A DNA stretch of 64,000 nt from UBA721 sp002705165 (lineage in GTDB: Bacteria > Planctomycetota > Planctomycetia > Pirellulales > Pirellulaceae): NCBI GenBank assembly GCA_045565995.1, contig JBJLEF010000010.1, positions 1-64,000 on the forward strand. Direction: 5' to 3'. Shown piece by piece: positions 17,807 through 26,376 of this stretch (within the stretch, counting starts at the first letter, position 1; each line of letters begins with the position of its first letter). Both the position numbers and the translations under genes were made by a program. Under the pieces are notes generated by a model, which saw nothing but the letters and a program-made list of their open reading frames with translations, did not search any database and had not been told where the DNA came from.

Positions 17807-18736
17807 TTACAGTGTTCCGGCCGGGGTGTCCGCGGCTAGTGCAGCAATCATGTCCCGGGTCGCAGCTTCCACGGCTTGCTGCCATCGCTGGTCACCGAAT
17901 TTGTCAGCATAAGGTTCACGCGCGTGAGCGAAGATGATGCCACGTGAGCTATTGATGATTGCGCCCAGTCCATTTTCGTCAAAGGCACCGGCCACGTCCG
18001 CAGCCCCACCTCCCTGAGCACCAAAGCCTGGGACAAGAAAGAAGGTGTTCGGCATGGCTTCACGAAGTTCCACTAATTGCTCGGGATAAGTGGCTCCCAC
18101 CACCGCCCCCACGGCTCCGTAGGGATGGCTACCACTACCACGAGTTTCATTTGCTAGTTCGTTGACGAGAGAAGCCACGTGACGATAAATGGGTTTACCA
18201 TCTGCAATAAGGTCCTGGAAACGCCCACCGCCGGGATTCGATGTTTTGACAAGGACGAAAATACCGTTGCCATTTTCGTCAGCTACTTTCACGAACGGCT
18301 CCAGGCTATCCTCGCCCAGGTAGGGGCTCACGGTTAAACAGTCTGAAGTGAATTGGGTACTTCCGTTCTCACCAAGGAATCCGTGTGCATAAGCGGTGGC
18401 GGTACTACCGATGTCATTGCGTTTGCCATCCATGATTACCAGCAGACCTTGACTACGGGCATATTGGGTGATTTCGCCAAGTGCAGCCATACCACAGGGG
18501 CCGAGTTGTTCGAAAAAGGCCGCCTGAGGTTTTACCGCCGGGACCAAAGAAGCCACTACGTCAACAATTCCTTTACCGAAAGCTAAGTAAGCAGAAGCGA
18601 CTTCTTCCGGAGATGGCGTGCTTGACTGGGGTTGCAGGGGCTGAGGCAGGCTATGGAGCCTAGGGTCGATTCCCACCAGTGTTGGTGTTTTACAGCGTTG
18701 AATCGCTGAAACGAGGCGGTCCGCAAAATTTGTCAC
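17807..18736 (-). CDS. pyrF: Orotidine 5'-phosphate decarboxylase (type 2)
   Basis: This enzyme converts OMP to UMP, the last step of de novo pyrimidine synthesis. The 309-residue length and the MTNFADRLVSAIQRCKTPTLVGIDPRL start mark the longer type 2 (mycobacterial/Myxococcus-like) form. The active-site Lys/Asp segment is VIMDGKRNDIGSTA, and the phosphate-binding end is VPGFGAQGG followed by NSSRGIIFA. It is the first gene of the minus-strand series 18736-14179. The ATG has AGGGAG a few bases upstream. Confidence 0.95.
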   Translation of the reverse strand: MTNFADRLVSAIQRCKTPTLVGIDPRLHSLPQPLQPQSSTPSPEEVASAYLAFGKGIVDVVASLVPAVKPQAAFFEQLGPCGMAALGEITQYARSQGLLVIMDGKRNDIGSTATAYAHGFLGENGSTQFTSDCLTVSPYLGEDSLEPFVKVADENGNGIFVLVKTSNPGGGRFQDLIADGKPIYRHVASLVNELANETRGSGSHPYGAVGAVVGATYPEQLVELREAMPNTFFLVPGFGAQGGGAADVAGAFDENGLGAIINSSRGIIFAHAREPYADKFGDQRWQQAVEAATRDMIAALAADTPAGTL

Positions 18737-18969
18737 AATAATTCCCTCCTTGGTGAACTAGATAATACCTCTTTTTGTAGGTGTTTCCTAGTATGTGACG
18801 TCGGCAAGACGCGGGATCTATTCTACAGAGGGGGCATGAATCGAGAGGCTGATGACAGACCGAGACAGATGTTATTTGGGGGTGCAAGAGAAGCGGGCCT
18901 TCGTGGGTACGGAAAGATGCTAGTTGTAACCGATCATCGGCAGCTTAAATTGAGGTTCAGGATGTGTAG

Positions 18970-18997
18970 TTGCAGATTATCGTAGGGCATTTAGAAT
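18970..18997 (+). promoter_or_regulatory. Sigma-70-type promoter for tRNA-Pro
   Basis: TTGCAG (18970-18975) and TAGAAT (18992-18997) are separated by 16 bases, and the tRNA begins 16 bases after the -10. The rest of 18737-19012, between pyrF and the tRNA, shows no gene. Confidence 0.55.
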
Positions 18998-19012
18998 AGT
19001 GGGAGTAAACGA

Positions 19013-19087
19013 CGGGATGTAGCGCAGCCTGGTTAGCGCGTTTGACTGGGGGTCAAAAGGTCGGAGGTTCGAATCCTCTCATCCCGA
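19013..19087 (+). tRNA. tRNA-Pro (anticodon GGG)
   Basis: A full cloverleaf is visible: acceptor CGGGATG (19013-19019) with CATCCCG (19080-19086) and discriminator A; a D arm AGCGC…GCGC; an anticodon stem TTTGA/TCAAA with loop CTGGGGG giving anticodon GGG; and a T arm with TTCGAAT. The 3' CCA is not encoded (ACT follows), so it must be added afterwards. It reads CCC, and CCU by wobble. Confidence 0.95.
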
Positions 19088-19094
19088 CTATCCC

Positions 19095-19139
19095 AAAAAA
19101 AGCTCTTCAGCGTTGTCGTTGAAGAGCTTTTTCTTTTTT
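19095..19139. terminator. Bidirectional terminator between tRNA-Pro and ndk
   Basis: The stem AGCTCTTCA (19101-19109) / TGAAGAGCT (19120-19128) has an A run before it and a T run after it, so it can end both the tRNA transcript and the convergent ndk operon. Confidence 0.88.
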
Positions 19140-19150
19140 GCAGTGGGGGA

Positions 19151-19609
19151 TTATTCATCCGCAGCTTTGAGCCATGGCGTTAATGTCGGTTCGTTCGGGC
19201 AAAGTTCTGCCGGATCGAAATAGAGATTAAGTTCCCGTGCAGCTGCCTCTTGTCCGTCTGAGGCGTGAACAAGATTCATCTGACGACTTGCGCTGTAGTC
19301 ACCACGTACGGTTCCGAGAGCGGCGTTGCGTCCATTGGTTGCTCCCAGCATATCACGAACGACCTGAATGACATCGATACCTTCGATACACATCGCGACG
19401 ATCGGCCCGCCGGTGATGAATGCCTCCAGCCCCGGGTAAAAAGGTTTCTCCACGTGCTCTGCGTAGTGCTGTTTGGCCATATCAGGAGTCACCTGTAGCA
19501 TTTTCATGCCGATGATGTTAAGCCCCTTGTTTTCAAAGCGAGTAATAATTTCGCCCATCAGGCGACGTTGGACGCAGTCCGGTTTCAATAAGACTAGTGA
19601 TCTTTCCAT
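19151..19609 (-). CDS. ndk: Nucleoside diphosphate kinase
   Basis: The enzyme passes the gamma phosphate of ATP to nucleoside diphosphates through a phosphohistidine. The 152-residue protein shows the start MERSLVLLKPDCVQRRLMGE, the GATNGRNAALGTVRGDY segment, and the active-site His in NLVHASDG. Length matches the family, with a short C-terminal extension (PNEPTLTPWLKAADE). It is last in the series GNAT-M16-M16-ndk, 49 bases after the M16 stop. Confidence 0.97.
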   Translation of the reverse strand: MERSLVLLKPDCVQRRLMGEIITRFENKGLNIIGMKMLQVTPDMAKQHYAEHVEKPFYPGLEAFITGGPIVAMCIEGIDVIQVVRDMLGATNGRNAALGTVRGDYSASRQMNLVHASDGQEAAARELNLYFDPAELCPNEPTLTPWLKAADE

Positions 19610-19658
19610 TTTCAGTTCTATTCCTGTTGATTGAGAAAGTACACGATGTATCGCATAT

Positions 19659-20900
19659 CTATTTATGTTCTATTTTTGTTGGGCCGATAGCAACCGAGGT
19701 GCATTGAGTTAAGGGGTATTTTTCTAAAACTTCTGCAATGTCTTGTCTGGTGACGCTTTGGAAACGCTGGATGGATTCCTGAACCGTTGCGTATTCCCCA
19801 CGTTGCACCCAGTTGTTTCCAATCCCAAACATACGGCTAGCCGCGCGTTCAGCTCGCAATACAATGTGGGAGCAAACTTTGCTTTTGGCTAACTCTAATT
19901 CCTGATCGGTCACGCCGTTTGACTGAATGTCGCCAGCGAGGGTTTGATAGAGATCGAGGATTTCCTGAGTGCTCTTGGGTTGGCAGCAGAGGTAGGAAAG
20001 AAAAGTGCCGGTTCCCTGGTATTCGGAAGGTTCGACGACGGCATACTCCGCTTTGCCTGTATCGATCATTTCCCAGAATAACCGGCTATTGCTTTCATCG
20101 CCAAAAATCAAACCTAACAGTCGGCTCGCATATCGATTGCCGTCTTCTGCAGCGGGGCCATTACTGATTTGAATGATATATTGTTGGTGAGCACTTGCTT
20201 TTTCGATAGAGTGAAAAGATGAATTCGGTTGGGCTCGAGGGGTATCACGTTGTGTGTCATAGTTCTGCCAATGCCCGATCTGGTCTTCAAGTTGTGCAAT
20301 GACGGCCTCGAAGTCGACATTGCCCGCCATTGCCAGAACAATGTTACCGGCACTATAGCGTCGGTTGAAGTACTCCAGCATTTGTGTGCTAGTGAGAGCG
20401 CCTACTGTTTCTCTCGTGCCTAAAACGGACTTTCCAAGGGGATGGTTTTGGAAATGCAGGGCGAGGGCCTTTTCATGGGCACCGAAGGGGGGCTGGTCAT
20501 CGTACTTGGCGATTTCCTCTAGAATGACCTGTTTTTCTGTGGCAAAGTCCTCCTGACGAAGCAAGGGACGCAAGATGTCACTTAAAAGTTCGAGCGCATC
20601 CAGCTGGTATTCCGGTAGCACGGCACAATAGTAGACGGTTTGCTCTTCGGAAGTGAAAGCGTTGCTTTGCGAACCTATTTCATCTAGTTGTTGGTTTACT
20701 TGCTCCGCAGTTCGAGTTGGCGTCCCTTTGAAAACCATATGTTCCAGAAAATGGCTAACCCCGGAGATCTCTGGTGTTTCATCTCGGGACCCTGTTTTTA
20801 CAAAATAGGCCAGGCCGGTGCTGTAGGCGTTTGGATTGCATTCGGCTACGACATCAAGTCCATTACTTAAGGTGTGGTGACGGAATTCAACAATACTCAT
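19659..20900 (-). CDS. M16 family zinc peptidase, catalytic subunit
   Basis: The 413-residue protein has the inverted zinc motif HFLEH (residues 50-54) and a downstream helix LRQEDFATEKQVILEEIAKY that supplies the third ligand, so it should be an active M16B (mitochondrial processing peptidase-like) protease. The C-terminal half repeats the fold without the zinc site. No signal peptide is seen. Its start overlaps the stop of the upstream M16 paralogue by four bases (ATGA), as expected for the two subunits of a heterodimer. Confidence 0.93.
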   Translation of the reverse strand: MSIVEFRHHTLSNGLDVVAECNPNAYSTGLAYFVKTGSRDETPEISGVSHFLEHMVFKGTPTRTAEQVNQQLDEIGSQSNAFTSEEQTVYYCAVLPEYQLDALELLSDILRPLLRQEDFATEKQVILEEIAKYDDQPPFGAHEKALALHFQNHPLGKSVLGTRETVGALTSTQMLEYFNRRYSAGNIVLAMAGNVDFEAVIAQLEDQIGHWQNYDTQRDTPRAQPNSSFHSIEKASAHQQYIIQISNGPAAEDGNRYASRLLGLIFGDESNSRLFWEMIDTGKAEYAVVEPSEYQGTGTFLSYLCCQPKSTQEILDLYQTLAGDIQSNGVTDQELELAKSKVCSHIVLRAERAASRMFGIGNNWVQRGEYATVQESIQRFQSVTRQDIAEVLEKYPLTQCTSVAIGPTKIEHK

Positions 20901-22150
20901 ACCTTGCCTCCTTCTGCCTTGGAGGTGTCGAGTGCCTGCTGGCCGAGTGTAATGACCTTGAATTGTTGAGGTGGATTCGCTGAAAGGTAGTCATTAATCG
21001 CCTCGGTATTTACCTGGTCGAGTAAATCAGATAGTTCCTCAAGTGTTCGTACCCTACCCAGCAAATGCCAGTCGGAGGCCATTGAAACGCTGCGGGAACT
21101 GCTGCTTTCCTGTTGCATTATCAGGCCTGTTTTTATTCTGGCTTTGAGGCGTTTTAGTTCATCTTCGAAGATGCCGTCACCGAGACGCCTGATTTGCGCC
21201 AGCATGACATCAAGTGTCTCCTGAGCTCGTTCCGTAGTGGTACCCGCATAGGCCAATACACAACCGTGGTTTTTGATCGTGTGACACATCGCATAAACGG
21301 TATAGCACAGACCACGCTTTTCACGCACCTCGGTAAAGAGTCGGGAACTCATGCCATCGCTCAAAACCCCTATGGCACTGCGAGCGAGAAAGTAATCTGG
21401 GTGTGAGTAGGGGATACTGGGATAAACAATGCCAATCTGAGTCTGGCTCGAATCATGTTGGATATGATGGTGACCTTCTGGCGGAGATGTTTCCACCAAT
21501 TCAGTTTGGATGGCTCCCTGCCAATCTCCAAAGGATTGTTCAACCGCCTTAATGACATCCTCAAAGATGATTTTGCCGGCGATGCTAATCACCGCATTTT
21601 CTGGTACGTAATAGTTAGTAACATGCCCCACGATATCTTGATGGGTCATTGCCTGAACAGATTCGAGCGTGCCCGTTGAACTGCGTCCATAGGGATCGGG
21701 GTAAAGTCTTTTGCGTAACTCCCTTAAAAGCTTCTGTGCCAGGTCGTCTTCCATCGCGAGTAACTCTTGAAGCGCGACCATACGGCTGTCTTCAAGTTGT
21801 TCCTCCGGTAAATGAGGAGCACAGATGAGTTCTTTGTATAACGCCAGCACATCAGTGAGGTGGTCGGCGGGCACTGCCGCGCTGAAGCGGGTGTGGGAAT
21901 TGGTGACGGAGGCTGAGCGGGCGGCTCCGAGGCGATCAAGTTGATCGACGTATTCACGGCTATTGTAAGAACCGCAACCACGCTGAACCATCTCTGCGGT
22001 GAAATTTGCCAGCCCTGGCAGACTTGCCGGATCTCGCTGGCTTCCCGCAGGGACTAAAATGCTTAATGCTGCGGATTCCAGCCATGGCATTTGTTGCATC
22101 AGCAAGGTAAGCCCGTTGGCTAGGCGATATGTTTGAATTGAACTGGCCAC
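20897..22150 (-). CDS. M16 family peptidase-like protein, non-catalytic subunit
   Basis: This is a 417-residue M16B homologue in which the zinc motif is lost: the segment aligned with HFLEH reads NFTAE. It keeps the substrate-side Arg/Tyr region (SSRLFTEVREKRGLCY), as inactive partner subunits do. It likely pairs with the adjacent active subunit. The frame is open to 22240 but would overlap the acetyltransferase gene; GTG 22150, just before SSIQTYRLANGL, fits the family start and lies seven bases after that gene's stop. Confidence 0.88.
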   Translation of the reverse strand: MASSIQTYRLANGLTLLMQQMPWLESAALSILVPAGSQRDPASLPGLANFTAEMVQRGCGSYNSREYVDQLDRLGAARSASVTNSHTRFSAAVPADHLTDVLALYKELICAPHLPEEQLEDSRMVALQELLAMEDDLAQKLLRELRKRLYPDPYGRSSTGTLESVQAMTHQDIVGHVTNYYVPENAVISIAGKIIFEDVIKAVEQSFGDWQGAIQTELVETSPPEGHHHIQHDSSQTQIGIVYPSIPYSHPDYFLARSAIGVLSDGMSSRLFTEVREKRGLCYTVYAMCHTIKNHGCVLAYAGTTTERAQETLDVMLAQIRRLGDGIFEDELKRLKARIKTGLIMQQESSSSRSVSMASDWHLLGRVRTLEELSDLLDQVNTEAINDYLSANPPQQFKVITLGQQALDTSKAEGGKV

Positions 22151-22157
22151 TAGTAAA

Positions 22158-22718
22158 TCAATAGGTGATGATCGGTGCGGGTTTGTATACAGTTTTAATG
22201 ATGCGGAAACCAAGCCGTTTGTACAACCGGAGGGCTCCAACGTTTTGTGAAGTTACTTCAAGTATCACACGTTCCAAACCACTTGCTTTAATAAAAGTAA
22301 GGGATTTAAAGAGCAATGAGCTTCCCAAACCCTGGTCTCGGTGTGCAGGGTGGATCCCAATATTTTGGATAGCCGCCCGTTGCTGGACGTCAACCAATAC
22401 CTGAATGGTGCCTACGGTGGTTGTTGTTTCACGTTGCGGGCAGTCGTAAACAAGCAACCACGTGGCATCTGGAAGAAAATTGTTGCGGGAAGTGATTTCT
22501 TGTAATAAACGCTGGCAACCTTCTAATTCACGAAAGCAACTGAAAACGTTGGCATCGATTTCGTTGCAGAAGCTTTGGTATTTGATCTCGGCATGCTTCT
22601 CTAAATCTGTTTCGGACCATGGCACGAAACGATAACCCGGTGATAACTCCGGCGATGGAATATCGAAGAACTGTAGGTCTAGTTCCATTTGATATCGTTT
22701 AAAATATGTAAGTGACAT
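22158..22718 (-). CDS. GNAT family N-acetyltransferase
   Basis: The C-terminal 110 residues carry the GNAT core: a TVGTIQVLVD strand, the NIGIHPAHRDQGLGSSLL acetyl-CoA pyrophosphate loop (R/Q-x-x-G-x-G), and NVGALRLYKRLGF. The N-terminal part (about 75 residues) is family-poor and may set substrate choice. Substrate is unknown. An in-frame upstream extension to 22853 exists, but the ATG at 22718 (MSLTYFKRYQMELDL) is preferred because the extra residues look non-coding. It leads the operon with the M16 pair and ndk. Confidence 0.85.
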   Translation of the reverse strand: MSLTYFKRYQMELDLQFFDIPSPELSPGYRFVPWSETDLEKHAEIKYQSFCNEIDANVFSCFRELEGCQRLLQEITSRNNFLPDATWLLVYDCPQRETTTTVGTIQVLVDVQQRAAIQNIGIHPAHRDQGLGSSLLFKSLTFIKASGLERVILEVTSQNVGALRLYKRLGFRIIKTVYKPAPIITY

Positions 22719-22838
22719 GTTTTTCCCGGAGTGGAGGGAATCCGATTGTAACGGTTGTGACGAATCGTATCGGTTATGCGATTTATCCGAGGTGCCTGTA
22801 AAACATTGAGTCCAAATCCATCTCAACCCTAATGAATG

Positions 22839-22855
22839 TTTTTGATTGATCAAAA
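22839..22855. promoter_or_regulatory. Candidate metalloregulator operator upstream of the barrel gene
   Basis: TTTTTGATTGATCAAAA is a near-perfect inverted repeat. It differs at one base from the core of the 38-nt palindrome in front of the metal transporter operon. It lies about 85 bases before the start of the outer-membrane gene and 120 bases before the divergent GNAT gene. The binding factor is inferred, not shown. Confidence 0.45.
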
Positions 22856-22940
22856 CAATGCCGAAGTTAGAAATACCTAGATGTATTTTACCGACAATCG
22901 TCGCCTTGGCTATTGTTTAGAATGAAAAGGATTCTGACGA

Positions 22941-23816
22941 GTGATGATTAAATCTGCTAACGCGCTATTATTTGTTTTATTGTGCATCGGAACGGCGGAC
23001 GTGGTTTCTGCTCAGGGTTTGGAAGGTCAGAGAACATTGTTCAACTGGAGTGGTAGTGATGCAGTGGGCGGGCCGGCCTCCATGGACGAACCATTAATTG
23101 GTGACCGTCCGGACTTTACAGAATCTTCCACAACGGTTGGTTTGGGCGTAAAGCAAGTTGAGATGGGGTATACGTACACCTTTGATAATGATGGTACGAC
23201 TCAGACCAAAAGCCACTCTTATCCAGAAATGCTCTGGCGTGTTGGGATCTATGCTGACTGGTTAGAATTGCGAATCGCATACAACTTCGGAGACGTCTTT
23301 GGTGCGACGGAATCCACAGAAACAAGGACAACAACCTCAGGTGGGGAAGACCTGTACTTAGGATTTAAAATTGCTCTGACTCCGCAGGATGGAATACTGC
23401 CTGAGACGGCATTAGTATTGCAAACAACAGTGGCTTCTGGGGATGACGTATTTAGTGCCGGATCAGCATTGCCCGGATTTAATTACATCTATTCGTGGGC
23501 ACTGGATAATGACTGGTCGCTTGCCGGGCAGACGCAATGGAACCGGGCAATGGATGCTGAAACGACACGCCCGTATTCAGAGTTTTCACAGTCGCTGGCT
23601 ATTGGCAAAAGCTTCTCAGAAAAACTTGGCGGTTACTACGAATGGTTCTGCCTGATTCCAGACGGAGCCGATTCAGCTCCCGTTGAACACTATATGGATG
23701 GTGGTTTCACTTACTTGCTTCATAACAATTTGCAGTTAGACGTCCGAGCAGGATTCGGCTTGAATGAAGAATCAGCTGACTATTTTGCCGGGACAGGTTT
23801 AATCTTCCGGTATTAA
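22941..23816 (+). CDS. Outer-membrane beta-barrel 'transporter' (MetA/phenol-degradation-like family)
   Basis: The 291-residue protein has a signal peptide (ALLFVLLCIGTADVVSA). Its barrel strands resemble the putative MetA-pathway outer-membrane family common in planctomycetes: IGDRPDFTESSTTVGLGVKQ, then QVEMGYTYTFD, LRIAYNFGD and DLYLGFKIAL, ending with a strand to Tyr (GTGLIFRY). GTG 22941 has AAAAGGA nine bases before; ATG 22944 is an equal alternative. Its place directly ahead of a metal ABC transporter operon, with a shared operator-like motif, suggests a metal-responsive outer-membrane channel, but that is inference. Confidence 0.65.
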   Translation: MMIKSANALLFVLLCIGTADVVSAQGLEGQRTLFNWSGSDAVGGPASMDEPLIGDRPDFTESSTTVGLGVKQVEMGYTYTFDNDGTTQTKSHSYPEMLWRVGIYADWLELRIAYNFGDVFGATESTETRTTTSGGEDLYLGFKIALTPQDGILPETALVLQTTVASGDDVFSAGSALPGFNYIYSWALDNDWSLAGQTQWNRAMDAETTRPYSEFSQSLAIGKSFSEKLGGYYEWFCLIPDGADSAPVEHYMDGGFTYLLHNNLQLDVRAGFGLNEESADYFAGTGLIFRY

Positions 23817-23904
23817 TGGCAGCCCTACACTGAAAGTTTAATAGGCTATTTAAGGCGAATGGGAAATAGCGAGTTGACACTTATAAATCAGTGAGATTAC
23901 ACTG

Positions 23905-23942
23905 AAAACAGTACTTTTTGATTAATCAAAAAGTACTGTTTT
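23905..23942. promoter_or_regulatory. 38-nt perfect palindrome upstream of the metal transporter operon
   Basis: The sequence is a loopless perfect inverted repeat centred between 23923 and 23924, with core TTTTTGATTAATCAAAA, then a run of eight T (23939-23946). A possible -35 TTGACA stands at 23874-23879 with a weak -10 (TTACAC, 23897-23902), which would put the palindrome over the transcription start. It could be an operator, the terminator of the preceding gene, or both. A further partial copy, TTTTTGATTGAT, lies at 23942-23953. Confidence 0.6.
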
Positions 23943-23977
23943 TTTTGATTGATACCGAATAGGAAAAAGTAAATCAG

Positions 23978-24886
23978 ATGATTCGACAAACAGTAGTTTT
24001 TTGTTTGGCAACATTGACGATCATTGCCGGGCCAATTTTTGGTCAGGAAGATGAGGGTAAGAAGTTTCGTGCCGTGTGCAGCACGACGCAGGTAGCCGAC
24101 TTCACTCGCGAAATAGGTGGTGATCGCTGGCAGGTAAATTGCGTTCTCGCACCGGGACAAGATCCTCATACCTATGAAATAAAACCTGGCGATAGCCGTT
24201 TGGTGGCAGAAGCCGATGTTTGTATCCAAAATGGCTGGCACCTTGAAGGTCATGACTGGATGCTCAATCTGGCTAAGGACGCTAACAAACCTCTCATCAC
24301 TTGTGTAAATGGTGTTAAACCCCTCGACTTTGAGGAAGACGGCACTGTTGTGGAAGATCCTCATGCCTGGTTAAGCCCGATCAATGCCGCCATTTATGTA
24401 CGTAATATCACTGAAGGTTTAAAGAAGATTGACCCCCAACATTCGGCAGAATATGATGCGCGAGCAGATTATTATGTGACGCAATTACGTAGTCTGCACG
24501 CATGGATTCAAAAGGAAGTTAACAAAGTCCCCCGTGCCAAAAGAGTGCTGATCAGCCATCACGATGCTTTTCAGTACTTCGCAACGACCTATGGCTTTAA
24601 AAGTGCTGCTCCTAGTGGTTGGAGTACGGGTGATGAAATCGGAGCTGGTATCACGCCGCAGCGTCGGGCTGAGGTAGTTGAGTCGATTCGAAGTTATCAA
24701 GTTAAAGCGATCTTTGTGGAATCATCAGTCAATCCTCAAGTAGTACGTCAAATTGCCAAAGACGCCGGTGTGAGAGTCGCCGGTGCACTCTATGCAGACT
24801 CAATGGGCCCGGAAGGGTCCGTGGCTGAAAAATATTTCGGTATGATGCGTGAAAACGTCATTAAGATCGTTGGCGGCTTGAAATAA
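23978..24886 (+). CDS. Metal ABC transporter substrate-binding protein (TroA/ZnuA/YtgA-like)
   Basis: The 302-residue cluster A-I binding protein has a signal peptide ending near IFG-QEDE. Putative metal ligands are His64 (DPHTYE), His129 (DPHAWLSP), His195 (SHHDAFQYF) and Asp274 (YADSMG). This His/His/His/Asp set matches TroA and fits Zn, Mn or Fe; there is no His-rich loop as in many ZnuA proteins. It delivers metal to the permease encoded downstream. It is the first gene of the operon 23978-27890. Confidence 0.9.
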   Translation: MIRQTVVFCLATLTIIAGPIFGQEDEGKKFRAVCSTTQVADFTREIGGDRWQVNCVLAPGQDPHTYEIKPGDSRLVAEADVCIQNGWHLEGHDWMLNLAKDANKPLITCVNGVKPLDFEEDGTVVEDPHAWLSPINAAIYVRNITEGLKKIDPQHSAEYDARADYYVTQLRSLHAWIQKEVNKVPRAKRVLISHHDAFQYFATTYGFKSAAPSGWSTGDEIGAGITPQRRAEVVESIRSYQVKAIFVESSVNPQVVRQIAKDAGVRVAGALYADSMGPEGSVAEKYFGMMRENVIKIVGGLK

Positions 24887-24912
24887 GAGCAACTTAACAG
24901 ACGACATAGTAG

Positions 24913-25584
24913 ATGGTGGAATCTAAAACAAAAGGCCCTGGTATACCTATCAGGCCGATCCTTGCGATAACTATTAGCCTTGTGGTTTGTGGTTTAGTGG
25001 GAGGCTATCAGGTATTTGTAAATACGCTACCTAAACGCGATATTTCCGAGTTTCTGACGATCGCAGCGTCAGGTGACTATACCATTGAACTCACCCTTTC
25101 ATTTGAAGCACGTGGTGATGCTTTTGACCCGACGGCTTTGCTCGTTCGGCTGGACGGGAAAGATCTTCTTGAACAGACGACGCCGTTACCAGCGGGTGTT
25201 CCGGTTGAAATTCATCCAGTCGAAGATCTTATCGTCGGCCTCAATGAATTGTTCATCCAGGTTGGTACGGGGGATAGCTCGACTGCAGCGGAAGTTGACG
25301 AGCAAGATCCCTTTGCAGCTGCAGGATTCGAAAATGTTAACCCTGCGATTGATGGCTCCGCCCAGTCTGTGGGGATTGGTGATGCCTCTGAAATGAATGG
25401 TTACCCGCAAGGCGTGGCTAAAGCAATTCGTGTACGTGTTTTTGACGGTCTTTCGGTGCTTGCGGAAAAAACAGTATGGTCGGAACCCGGCGAGACTATC
25501 AATAGCGTTATTGTCCTCGATATCCCGGAAATGAAGAACGTAGTTCCTACGGATACCGACGGGCATGGCGATCATAATCACTAG
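24913..25584 (+). CDS. Membrane-anchored protein of the metal transporter operon with His/Asp tail
   Basis: I do not recognise a family. The 223-residue protein has one N-terminal transmembrane segment (PILAITISLVVCGLVGGYQVF, about 17-38), a beta-rich periplasmic domain (IELTLSFEARG, LLVRLDGKDLL), an acidic linker, and a C-terminus DTDGHGDHNH that could bind divalent metal. It lies 26 bases after the binding-protein gene and 21 bases before the ATPase gene, so it is cotranscribed. A role as accessory metal carrier or binding-protein partner is inferred. Confidence 0.6.
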   Translation: MVESKTKGPGIPIRPILAITISLVVCGLVGGYQVFVNTLPKRDISEFLTIAASGDYTIELTLSFEARGDAFDPTALLVRLDGKDLLEQTTPLPAGVPVEIHPVEDLIVGLNELFIQVGTGDSSTAAEVDEQDPFAAAGFENVNPAIDGSAQSVGIGDASEMNGYPQGVAKAIRVRVFDGLSVLAEKTVWSEPGETINSVIVLDIPEMKNVVPTDTDGHGDHNH

Positions 25585-25605
25585 ATAAAGAAGTCGTTGA
25601 GAGTT

Positions 25606-26376
25606 ATGAGCCAGGAATTACCAGCCATTGAAGTAAAGAACCTGACGGTGAGTTACGGCCCCGTTCCGGCATTGCTGGATGTGTCGCTGGCTATCAACGC
25701 CGGCCAGTTGGTGGGGATTATTGGCCCGAACGGTTCAGGTAAGTCAACTCTTCTTAAGTCGCTTCTTGGGTTTGTAAAGCCGGACTTTGGGGAAGTACTG
25801 CTTTTTGGCGAGGACGCTGAAAAAGCTAAGGGCCGAGTAGCCTATGTTCCGCAGCGTGGGAGCGTCGACTGGGATTTTCCGATCACAGTTCGGGAAGTTG
25901 CCTTGATGGGCCGGTACGGTAAGCAGCCTTGGTGGAAAGAGCTTTCGGCTGAAGATCGGGATCTTGCTGACCATGCACTGGAGCAGGTCCGCATGGCAGA
26001 TTTGCGTAACCGTCAAATAGGACAATTATCCGGCGGTCAACAGCAACGAGTATTTATGGCTCGAGCGATCGCTCAGGGGGGAGATATTCTGCTATTAGAT
26101 GAGCCGTTTGCCGGAGTGGATGCAGCAACCGAAAAAGCGATTCTGGATGTACTCGAGTCAACTCGTGAAACCGGTCGTACTTTGGTGGTTGTGCATCATG
26201 ATTTAGCGACGGCGTCAGAATACTTTGATTCACTTGTCCTGTTAAAGCAGCGGTTGTTTGCTTTTGGAACTCCCGGTCAGGTATTGCACCCGGAATTGTT
26301 GAGTGAAGTTTACGAGGGGACATTACGGATCTTCGCAAATCTTCAGGGCGGCAAATCCACGGGAGGTGATGAGTAA
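25606..26376 (+). CDS. Metal ABC transporter ATP-binding protein (ZnuC/TroB/YtgB-like)
   Basis: Walker A is GPNGSGKST, the Q loop is VAYVPQRGSVDWDFP (the VPQ-x4-DWDFP form typical of Mn/Zn/Fe cluster transporters), the signature is LSGGQQQR, Walker B is ILLLDEPFAGVD and the switch His is VVHHDL. The cytoplasmic ATPase powers the permease that follows. ATG 25606 is preferred over TTG 25597. The stop TAA shares a base with the permease ATG (TAATG), indicating coupling. Confidence 0.95.
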   Translation: MSQELPAIEVKNLTVSYGPVPALLDVSLAINAGQLVGIIGPNGSGKSTLLKSLLGFVKPDFGEVLLFGEDAEKAKGRVAYVPQRGSVDWDFPITVREVALMGRYGKQPWWKELSAEDRDLADHALEQVRMADLRNRQIGQLSGGQQQRVFMARAIAQGGDILLLDEPFAGVDAATEKAILDVLESTRETGRTLVVVHHDLATASEYFDSLVLLKQRLFAFGTPGQVLHPELLSEVYEGTLRIFANLQGGKSTGGDE

